This document shows, one piece after another, positions 48,258-60,500 of a stretch of 64,000 nt of DNA. The notes below the pieces were generated by a model. The model saw only the letters and a list, made by a program, of their open reading frames with translations, was not told where the DNA came from and made no database searches. Position numbers and translations under genes: made by a program. Origin of the DNA: Lottia gigantea (lineage: Eukaryota > Mollusca > Gastropoda > Lottiidae); contig NW_008711014.1 in assembly GCF_000327385.1 (NCBI RefSeq), positions 122,458 through 186,457 on the forward strand, written 5' to 3'. Numbering within the stretch: the first letter of the stretch is position 1; every line of letters starts with the position of its first letter.

Positions 48258-48569
48258 TATGTTACCTAATCTATGGAATGAAAAAAGGGCCACCCCATCG
48301 AGCGCGTTAAAGATCTATTTTCAATAGGAAAATGAAGAAGTAAAAGGGCAAGAAGGCAAAGCAATGAAGACGAGAGGGCGAGGAAAAAATATCGTCCTAT
48401 TTATTAATTCAAGGAGATAACCCAATCAAACTCAATAGTCCGAAGTTGGAGGTCTCGGAGTAAAAAGACCAGTGTGAGGTAGATAACTCTTTAAATGAAT
48501 ATGACTAAGACCACAAATAAATTCCTCGTAGCTCTTAACATCACGTGATATTTCTCGACCTTTAACCTT
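48258..48569. other. 5' flank of the reductase gene
   Basis: No TATA box recognised. The region is somewhat less AT-rich (GAGCGCGTTAAAG, GAAGACGAGAGGGCGAGG), which would suit a housekeeping promoter, by inference. Confidence 0.3.
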
Positions 48570-51500
48570 ATGGTGATAACAAGCATGGCGATGTTCCGAT
48601 CAGTTGTGTCAAGCTTAGGCAGTTCTGCCGATTTTTTTACCTTGTTTGGTGTCTTAACGGCGTCTGTGATTGCGTTTAAATCTGCTCTGGGCGTATTTAG
48701 GTTTATTTCAACCTATGTTTTAGCGGGTTTACTCGGTTTGTCGGCTGATTTGAAGAAAGCTGGTAGTTGGGCAGGTAACTATACAGCAATTTTACGGATG
48801 AACTATGGACTATAGACATTATTCTGCTCTCAAACATCCTTGTTAAGTTTTTCAAGTCATTATTTTGACATAAATTGTAATTCTTCTGTGTTAGACATCA
48901 ATTTGGATTGTCTTTATGTAGATGAACATATCAGGCATTATTTAGAACTCATTTTTACCACATTTGACTCTGCAATCTGTTTCAATCTCAGTGACTCAAG
49001 AGCAAGGGCAGCAAGTGGAGGGTCATTTAATTAAGGTGCAAAGTGTAAGTCATGTATCTGTGAATTCACTTGGAGAGAAGTGTGTTTGTATCTAAAATTA
49101 AAATGAACCCACATTTTACTCCAGAAAGATATTTTCAAATAAGAATTTTTACAAAATCATAAACTAGTTGCTTCCCTTTAGTCCCAGAATAATAACGTAT
49201 TACCTCTCAGCTGTGTTTAAAACTTGTTATTCTTTTGAATATTGTGCTCTAATTGACAACTTTGTATAATGAAATAATCAATTGTAAGCTGATATAAAAT
49301 GTAATAACTGCTATATATGGAATCTGTATAGCCTATATAATATAAGTCTATATAGAAATGTTTTTGATAGTTTTAGGTTACAATGTTTAATCTATTTATA
49401 TAAAAGGTATAAACTGTGCCAGGTTGCCAGGTCAATTTATAGTTAGAGTTTCATATAATAGTAACAGGGTAACATATAGTATCATACATCTTATGCAGAC
49501 CCGTAAGATATTTTTGTGAATGAAAAATTTGAATGTCTTGTTGAGTCTCATAGTTGAGGCCCCCTTGAAAAACTTTGTAATCACCCCCCCCCCACCCCCA
49601 AGAAACAGTGGGCTAGCTATTGGCCTCAGCTAATGCCCCCTTTCTGCACATTTGAATAAAATCAAACCTGTCCTTTACAAAGACAAGATATTAGATATAT
49701 TTCCTAAATTATGTTTCAGTTGTTACTGGTTGTACAGATGGAATTGGTAAAGCTTATGCTGAACAGGTATTCATTTTATCAATTAACTTGTGACTTGAGA
49801 AAAGCTGTATAAACATTAAATTGTCAGAATAAATCAAGGCCCTGTGTGCCAAGGGCTGTGTACAATGAAGATCCGTCTACAGTTGAAATAGAAAGAGAAG
49901 GTGGATCATTGTACAGACAGAATTTACCTTATTGTCCATTGCACAGGATTGTCTGTTTCATTAATCCAGGAGCAGATGTATGGAGTTAGTAACATTTGTG
50001 GTTCCTGCAATTCCACTAAGAATAAGCCTTTTGTCACTAATTGCAACATATACATGCTGTATCACTTAGGAATATGCGATTCGTGACGTCATAAAACACT
50101 TAACTGAAGTGGAATTTCAGGAAACACAGACGTCGCATTAGAAATTGGAATAGTGCAAATTGATGCTATCAGTCTTCCCGATACACATAAAAAATTTAGA
50201 AAACCTCTTTACAATCCCTTTAAGAATTCAAAAAGCCTCTTTACAATTCCTTTAAGACTGTGGGTACTTGATTCAAATCACCAGTTGGTTGTTTTGGGCT
50301 CATTTTGTAATGTTATGTGTCATGTGACTGTGTATTAACCATGTACTGTAATACAATATAGAGACTGATTGGATGATGTCTCTCTGTGGAGTCTTGTCTC
50401 TTCGTAAGTAGTGGAAAACAATCGCCAATGACACAAAATTTGCCTACAGATATCAAACAGGTCAGATGTTCACAAACAAATTCAAAGAACTCATGAATAT
50501 AAATGATCACTCCATATTTGTTTAAAATCAGATAAAAACTGTAGCCTCTATTGTGTTCACAATCCAATTGTGGACTGACAGAAAGACGGATGGATGGACG
50601 GACAATATATACGACCCTATTATAATGGAAAATTCACTTTTTATTTAGTGTAACTATTGAACTATTAGACTTACATCAAAGTACACTGTTTATTACAATG
50701 TATTTAAAACACATTAAAAAACCAGAAAAATTAATGTTTGTCCCATGTCACTATGGGATTGCCTTGAGCAAATTAACAGGATAAAAAGAAAGTACTTTTG
50801 ATAATCAATGATTTTTAGAACTTTCTATTAATAAAACAAGATACCATCGAATCAATTTTCTTTTCTGATTTCTTAACATCGTATGGATTTACAATAAATG
50901 CGGGGTTCCCACTGTCTTTCAGTTTAAACTTTAATTGATTGACCTAATGGTATTTTCTAAGAATCTAAGAGGGTGGAAGGCAGTCCATTATCATGTAAAA
51001 TGATGAATTATGTGAAACCAATTGGTTATCAAATTCTTCAATCGAGATTAAACTGTGTTCATTCACCCCATATCTGGAAAAGAAAAATAGAAAATAAATA
51101 AAACTCCATTTATTTTTATTTGTAACTCTGTGAAATTGAGGGAACTTATCTTTAAATCGCAATTTTCTCAAATATAAAATCAATCTTGATTTAAAATCGA
51201 TCAGTGAGTACAATAGTAGGTTTATTTATTTTTCTTAATCATCATAGGAACAATATCGCTAGAAACCATCAAGCGGCAATTAGGACTCTATGCTGATTAT
51301 CAGAGGTTAAGGAAATTAACAAGTTGCAGAATCAGGACTAATAAAGACACAGCACATCAAGAATAATAAAGACACAGAATCAGGACTGATAAAGGCACAG
51401 AATCAGGACTGATAAAGGCACAGCATCAGGACTAATATACCCTTTCGAGATATAATGATGGGTGAACTGAAATTCGGATATGGTTGCAAAATGCTATTAG

Positions 51501-54500
51501 TAATTATAGTGATGATAGAAGTATTAGATATTTGTAAAGGGAACCAATGTTTTAATCCAGACACTGTTTCTGATGTACATATGGACTCTAGATTTGATTC
51601 TGAATATTTTCTAGTCCAGGCTTCAATAGGACCTGTTGATTGTATTAGAACATGCAAATCATGTGGATTATGTAAGTTTGTGAATTTTAACAAAAGGACT
51701 CTAGATTGCTCACTCCTGGCAGTAGAAGGTCAGTTGATCACTGACAATGATTATATTTCTATAGAGTCTTATAAATGGAATGATAACATGATGGGTGTAT
51801 GTAAAGATCATAACTGTCCTTATAATACATTGTGTGTGGTAGAAGATGATAACTATACCTGTATACCATTAGGGTGTTTAATACCACAAATAGATAATAT
51901 CAATGTCACTTCCTTCTACAGTAAGTTATTGTGGAATTTTGGAGAAGTTGTAGAGTATGCTTGTGAACAAGGCTTTTTTACCCGCACTAATGCTACTTGC
52001 TTGAGTACAGGCCAATGGAGTGACTTTCAGTGTACTGCTTTTTCTAAATGTGGTGATAATTCAGTCTGTGGTCCACAAGAAGAGAAGTTTTACTGGCTCC
52101 TCCTGATTGCTACTGAGACTCGACAGAAGGTCCATTGTAAAAACGCAATTGGCCCTTCAATATTACTAGCAGAATACAACATGGCATCAACTCCTGCATA
52201 CAAAAGAACTGCTGGATCATGTGACTTGATTCCTGAACCAGAGCCACAGGCGCATGATATGGGTTATACAGATTATCAAATGACAAGAGTAATACTGAAT
52301 CCTCTGAGCAAAGATAAATAGTCCAGGGTCTAGTAATTCCACGTACAGTCTTCAGGACTTTGGAAAAGCCGGGGATTGCTATGCTGGAGACAACAGTAGT
52401 GAATGTGGTGTCATTGGAAGATTTATTATCAATACTCGTAACACTGGCTACAAAGTTAAAACATCAGTTAAATGGAAAACTTGGGGTACAGCTGGGGTGA
52501 TTGCTAACATTACCTGGTCACCAGATGGTCATGTGATTGAGGGATATTGTGGGGGTAATTGTGGAGGCTGTGAAGTTGATGGGAAAATTCTGCTGGAGTC
52601 TGACCCAGATTTTACCCCACTCTTTGAGTCAGCAGAACTATCATTTTGTAGATTTCCACTCTAGAGTTGTACTGTTATCTATAAATGTAGGTAAAAAATG
52701 TACTTTCGAAGAAGTGTGTCATATATTGTATTATATTGTATGATATTCTTTTGTGTTTTTTGTTATGATTTATGTAGATGCATCAATTGTTAGACTGAGT
52801 ATTTATGAATTTGTAGATTTCCAGTTTTGTCTCATAGTGATCTATAGTGAGTCAAGTTTATTAGTTATTTCTACCATAGATAGGTTTATTACTATTAATT
52901 ATTTGTAGATTTCCACTTTTATAATTCAGTAATTTAGTCAGAGATTTTAAAAAAAACAGTTATCTATTGTAGATTTCAACTTTTATTTATGAGGATTTTT
53001 TTAGTAAGAATGTAGTTTTCCAATCTTATTTAAATGTTATACTTAAGTATTTAGTTTTCTAAAGATTGAAGATTCTCACTATACAGATAGTGCCAGCACA
53101 ATTATTAAGATGTAGATTTCCACTATTTTCTATACAGTTTTCTGTAGATTGTAGATGTTAACTCTTTTATATATCGTAGATTTCCACCATATAGATAGTG
53201 CCACCACAATTTATTATGTGTAGATTTCCACTCTTTTTATAAAGTGTTCTATATATCATAGATTACCATCCAAATTGATTACATGTAGATTTCCACATCT
53301 ATTTATAAGGTTGTTTATTATTATAGATTTCCAATTTATAGAAAGTGTCTTTACAATTGTATATCTGTAGATTTCCACCACCATAGATAGTGTCTGCACA
53401 ATTAATTATGTGTAGATTTCCACTAATATTTAAAAAGTGTTCTGTAGATTGTAGATTTCCAATTTATAAAATTTCAAATTACAAAATATGACTAAAAAAA
53501 ATTTATTGTGTCATGACACATTTTCTTTAAAAAAATTATTTTATGATCTTCACATTTATTGTTATTTCATGATGCTTTTCAGAAACAGAATAAACTTTTA
53601 GAACGAATTGTACTTTCTTCGAAAAAATTTTTCTATAAAGTTTCATCCATTTTTGATTCTTGTAGTTGCTTTTTCTGAAATAAGATAAATTTTCAAAATA
53701 AAGTTGGAAGTTTAAAAATTTTGGACATCATGCCTGACATTAGAACCTATAACTAGAATTTGTCGATGTAACCAGGCAAATGACATCATGTACAGATTCC
53801 TAATGTTTAGCCAACTGTGCTACAACCCATGGCCAAATATACATATATATATATTTACTATGTCATGAAACATGTAGACATAGATAATATTTTGTTACAA
53901 AACTTTATTTATCTCTATTTAATAATTTCCTTTTACGTACACAATTGTTAACAGATCTAATCTGTATATTATCTAGTTATTCAGATGGAAAATAAATCAA
54001 GCCAACTAGCAATTTTACAATGTACATTGAAGAAAATTCTAAGCTTTCCAATTGGCTGAAGTCTAGCATACCAGCTGCCTCGCTTCTGGCCTTCTTTCTA
54101 TGAATAGGAGGGAAAATGAAATGAAATGAATAGAGTTTTACATCCTACTTTTCTGCACCATGTATATGATAGGAAGGAAACCTAGGAGAAAATTTGAATG
54201 AAATTTCCTTCTATTTCATGCTAAAATTGACTTTCTCCCAGTTAGCAGAGAAGCATCTACTCCATTGAAACATCAAATGAAAACACTGGAAAAGAAATCT
54301 GCACAAGCTAGACAATTCTGTTAATCAAAATCTCGTTCAAAGCATAATCAAGAGTAAGAGATGTATAGTAACGGTGTATAGTAGTGGACTCTTCCAAAGA
54401 GAGAAGTACCATCAGGGGTCTTATTCTCCAAAACTTAACTTGAAGATGATTTTAGTTTTCCAGTCATCTGAATGGTTAATCACTGAAATTGATTTTAAAT

Positions 54501-57500
54501 TTAGTTTTATTATCCAATCAGATTACTGCATTTCTTAAAATATAGATTTTAGTTTAAAGTTAAGTTTTGTAGATTATGACTCTAGGTGTTATAGTCCTTA
54601 CAAAGAGTTAAGAAAATAGGAATGAATGCATAAAAACACATCACTATTTGTCATACATCAATGTGTTGAAATAAAGTTTCTTATATAATGAGTAAAACAG
54701 AACTGGTTTCAACATGCCAAACCAATTTTTCTGATCAGATTTATTAATCTGAATTGAACTGTGCTTAGTAGCCCTGAATAGAACTCAAAATATAATGTTA
54801 AACTTTATTGCATTTCTTTATTATTTTGCTTTCTAATTAAGTGGAAAGAAGCTCATTTTTAAATCTCAATTATATTTTTTATCTTGGTTTTTATGAGATT
54901 AATGTATCAATCAGTAAAAACATAGGAAGTTTTTTTTTTTTTCTAAAAACCTGTATAAGAAGAATGTACTGAATGATGTACACAATTAGTTCTTTATGAG
55001 GCTCTATGAAGATATCAAACCAAAAACAGATTATCAGAGGCTGAGGAAACTTCAAGACCAATACAAACACAGAATCAGGACTGATAAAGGCACAGAATCA
55101 GGACTAATAAAGGCACAGAATCGGGACTGATAAAGGCACAGAATCGGGACTGATAAAAGCACAGAATCGGGACTAATAAAGGCACCGAATCAGGACTAAT
55201 AAAGGCACAGAATCAGGACTGATAAAGGCACAGAATCAGGACTGATAAAAGCACAGAATCAGGACTGATGAAGGCACAGAATCAGGACTGATAAAAGCAC
55301 AGAATCAGGACTGATGAAGGCACAGAATCAGGACTAATAAAGGCACAGAATCGGGACTGATGAAGGCACAGAATCGGGACTGATAAAGACAGAATCGGGA
55401 CAAATAAAGGCACAGAATCAGGACTGATAAAGGCACAGAATCGGGACTAATAAAGGCACAGAATCGGGACTAATAAAGGCACAGAATCGGGACTAATAAA
55501 GGCACAGAATCGGGACTGATAAAGGCACAGAATCGGGACTGATAAAGGCACAGAATCAGGACTGATAAAGGCACAGAATTGGGACTAATAAAGGCACCGA
55601 ATTGGGACTAATAAAGGCACCGAATCAGGACTAATAAAGGCACAGAATCAGGACTGATGAAGGCACAGAATCAGGACTGATAAAAGCACAGAATCAGGAC
55701 TAATAAAGGCACAGAATCGGGACTAATTAAGGCACAGAATCAGGACTGATAAAGGCACAGAATCGGGACTAATAAAGGCACAGAATCGGGACTGATAAAG
55801 GCACAGAATCGGGACTGATAAAGGCACAGAATCAGGACTGTTAAAGGCACAGAATCAGGACCCTTTTGAGATATAATGATGACCATGGATGAACTGAAAT
55901 TCGGATATGGTTGCAAAATGCTATTAGTAATTATAGTGATGATAGAAGTATTAGATATTTGTAAAGGGAACCAATGTTTTAATCCAGACACTGTTTCTGA
56001 TGTACATATGAGCTCTAGATTTGATTCTGAAGATTTTCTAGTCCAGGCTTCAATAGGACCTGTTGATTGTATTAGAACATGCAAATCATGTGGATTATGT
56101 AAGTTTGTGAATTTTAACAAAAGGACTCTAGATTGCTCACTCCTGGCAGTAGAAGGTCAGTTGATCACTGACAATGATTATATTTCTATAGAGTCTTATA
56201 AATGGAATGATAACATGATGGGTGTATGTAAAGATCATAACTGTCCTTATAATACATTGTGTGTGGTAGAAGATGATAACTATACCTGTATACCATTAGG
56301 GTGTGGAATACCACAAACAGATAATATCAATGTCACTTCCTCCAACAGTAAGTTATTGTGGAATTTTGGGGACCTTGTAGAGTATGCTTGTGAACAAGGC
56401 TTTTTCACCCACACTAATGCTACTTGCTTGAGCACAGGCCAATGGAGTGAGTTTCAGTGTACTGCTCTTTATACGTCCACATGAATATGTGGTCGTATAT
56501 TGTCGTTGCCCCTGTCCGTCGGTCCCTCCGTCAACATTTCTTGTGAGCACTATAGAGACTACAGTTTTTATCTGATTTTGATAAAACTTGGTGTGATGCT
56601 TCAGATTGATAAGATCTCGGTCAAGTTCGAATTTGACATATTTTCGATGAACGGTTTTTGACATATTGCCCTTGACTTAGAACGCCTTGAAATTTGTTAA
56701 AAATTGTTCGTGAGCAGGATTGAAGCTACAGTTTTCATCCGATTCTGATGAAACTTGGTGTGATCATTGGAATTCATAAGATCTCGGACAAGTTCTAACT
56801 TGACGCATTTTCGATGAATTGTTTTTGAGTTATTGCCCTTGACTTTGTTAAAACGCGTCAAAATTTGTTAAAAATAGTTCGTGAGCACGATTGAAGCTAC
56901 AGTTTTCAACCGATTCTGATGAAACTTAGTGTGATCATTGGAATTGATAAGATCTCGGACAAGTTTTAACTTGACGCATTTTCGATGAACGGTTTTTGAG
57001 TTATTGCCCTTCACTTTGTTAAAACGCGTCAAAATTTGTTAAAAATAGTTCGTGAGCAGGATTGAAGCTACAGTTTTCAACCGATTCTGATGAAACTTGG
57101 TGTGATCATTGGAATTGATAAGATCTCGGACAAGTTCTAACTAGACGCATTTTCGATGAACGGTTTTTGAGTTATTGCCCTTGACTTAGTTAAAACGCGT
57201 CAAAATTTGTTAAAAATAGTTCGTGAGCAGGATTGAAGCTACAGTTTTCAACCGATTCTGATGAAACTTGGTGTGATCATTGGAATTGATAAGATCTCGG
57301 ACAAGTTCTAACAAGAGATATTTTTGATGAACATTTTTTGAGTTATTGCCTTTGACTTTGTTAAAACGCGTCAAAAGTTGTTTTTTGCCCTTGATTAGAG
57401 CTGTGTGATTTAATTGTTTGTTGTATTTGGGTTATTGATATTGATTTTAAAAAATTTTGTGGAATTATTCAGCATGAATAATTTCTTCAATATGAGAAAA

Positions 57501-60500
57501 TTCGTACTTTAGTCACTAAAGACTGTTTTATTATTTCTGACAGCTGCCAGTGGGCGTATGTTACCTTGCAACGCAAGCTATCTTTCTAAATGTGGTGATA
57601 ATTCAGTCTGTGGTCCACAAGAAGAAAAGTTTTACTGGCTCCTCCTGATTGCTACTGGGACTCGACAGAAGGTCCATTGTAAAAACGAAATTGGCCCTTC
57701 ACAACATGGCATCAACTCCTGCATACAAAAGAACTGCTGGATCATGTGACTTGATTCCTGAACCAGACCCACAGGCGCATGATATGGGTTATACAGATTA
57801 TCAAATGACAAGAGTAATACTGAATCCTCTGAACACGAAGATAAATAACAATTATCTATTTGTAGATTTCAGTTCCTATTCATAAGGTTGTGTCTTTACA
57901 ATTGTATATCTGTAGATTTCCACCATTTAAATAGTATCAGCACAATTATATTTTTGTAGATTTCCACTATATTATAAAGTTATGTATAAGTTGTAGATTT
58001 CCACCATAAAGTTAGTACAGTTTTTTGATTGTAGATTTCCACTATATAGTATGGATCAGCACAGAATTCTAGAAGATTTCAAAAATTACAATATGTGGAA
58101 CTGAAAATTTCTATTAGCAGGTTACATTAAATATTATTCTAATTTGCTCTGAATCAGAAAATTTGTTCTATAGAAAATGATATGTATTTTAGATGTTGTG
58201 TGAATTCAAAATGATAATCAGATTCTCTTACAATTTAATAAAAAAAATGCCCCAAGTAAGTGTTGTTAAAAAGATGACATCATGGCCTTCTGTTATTACT
58301 GAAAGTTATTGAAACACCTTTAAGGTGACATTAGATGCATAGCTCATTTCAACCACATTGCAGAAGAACCAGGCATTTAGATTTAGATTCTGAAACGTGC
58401 TACTGATAGCTAATTTGGACTCTCTCAGTATGTAAAGATAAGATTTTGACATTGTTATCCCCATCTCCACAATGTGAAACTATTACAAACTATGTCTTGT
58501 ACCTTGACTCCATAGCTACCTTTCTTGTATCAAGGAAGTTTTAATATGCAGCGATTTGATTGGATTGTACACTAGTTGACTACTGTTGTACCCCTACACC
58601 ATTGTGTCCAAACCACACCCCAATTCGTCATACTTCCTTTGGGCCGTGGTAACACAAGTGAGAAAAATTACGTTTCCATAGCTAAATATGATTCAGTCAA
58701 AATTGGCCCTACAGTATTGGTAGCAAATTTCAGCCACTGAAAACAAATCACTTGTTATGTTTGTGAATGAAAACAAAACGAAAGCAGGGTGCCATGACAT
58801 TTTTTTGATGAATGTGTACGGTACAAAAGAACTGAAGCCGAGAGAAAATCAAACCCTTACTTTGGAATATTTACTTGGAAAGAATGTGTTCTACAGGCAG
58901 CGGCAAAGCTTTTTTGTTAACATGATCGCATTACTGTTCTACCGATCTGATTGGTCAAATTTAAATGCCACAAATCTGGTTTCCACGCCCCCAAAAAGAA
59001 TTATAGTGAGCTTAGTTTAATACCGGTTAATATGACCATGTCAAAACCTGTATTCCTGATACGATGCCTCTACAGTAAATCCAATCAAATTTGGATGCAT
59101 TTACAATCTTAAAGATGGGTTTCCTTATTTTTTAGTGTCAAATTAATGTGAGCCAGACTGGTATTTTTCCAAGTCATTAGAACACCTCTACTTTCTATCC
59201 ATATAAGTATTAGCATTTTCATTTTCATAAATGAAAATAATGGAACACATGTTTAAGGGATACAGGTGTACAGAAAGGTGGCTATTATGAAACTAAGTTA
59301 TAACATGATATCATCAATTTCCTTTGATCTTTTCATTGTATAAATGGGTGGGAGGTGCTTGCCTGTTGTATAAATCGTTAAATGGATTTCATTCGTTAAC
59401 AGATTTAAACGCAGCGCCCTTTGGGCTTGGCGTTTAAATGGGTTAACAAATGAAAACTGTGCTATAGATATTACTTGTAAGACACAGTCATAATAGCTTG
59501 ACATTGTTAATATCATATGATTGATCATTGATTATAAATACTATGTAATGTCAGTATCATTTATGATTTATAAAGTTTGAAACAAGTTCTTCCAATTAGT
59601 CTTCTTCTTGCTTCACTAATAGTTCTTTATATGTAAAGGTTAAGTACTATTGTACTCTAGTACCCCTCAGGTTATACAGTGTACCTGTAAATATCTAATA
59701 TATATATAGACAAGTTGACATGACAGGCAGTGGAACTTCATGTCCTAGAGGTTATGACAGGCCGTGAAGTATGCAATGGGAAATTTTGCACAGACCTCTG
59801 CATTAGCTAACTCTTTCATTTTTCAGCTGTATACAGATCTTTAATGTACACAGAGCTTTCATTTTTTTACCCACTTGAATTCCATGTTTTAAGTATAACC
59901 TCTACTGGAGCTCTTATTAATTGGTATTGCATGGACAAATGTTAAGAAGGCATCAAGAAACAAATGTAGAGAATGTTTGCCCTTATTGCCAGCGTAATTG
60001 TAAGAACTAAGACTAAAACAGAAATGTTTCATCATGCAACTAGGCATCTCTTTTAGTGAGAAAAGAAGGTGGAACATTTTTGGCGTGAAATATTTCTCCA
60101 AAAAAACTTTTTAGGATTTTTCATTGATTATTGCTTCAAGTAGTTGCTTTTATATTTTTATAATACATATTTTTTAGCAAAAGATTCTTATCTTGTTATT
60201 TATATTAATGACTATTTCCTTGTTTTTTTCAGAAATTATAATAATTCTTAGGAATAAATTGTTTTTCTTAAGGTTTTAACATATTGATCTTTCTATATCT
60301 GGTACATTGACATCTAAATTTTTGCCCAATACATCCTTTTACTTCTGCCACCCCATTTCAAGAGTCAACTATTTCCTTTAATTCTACACTATATGATGGC
60401 TAAAAGTTAAAAGCTGGTTTATGAAACGACAAAACAACATGAGCTCTACACAAATTCTGAATTCTCGAAAGACAAACAAAAACTTTCCTGTCAAATTATA

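Noticed and set aside
51403-51693. Minus-strand frames opposite the nested genes (also 55740-56120 and 56353-56664)
   Set aside because: Antisense shadows of the signal-peptide/PAN coding region and of the transposon; no independent signals.
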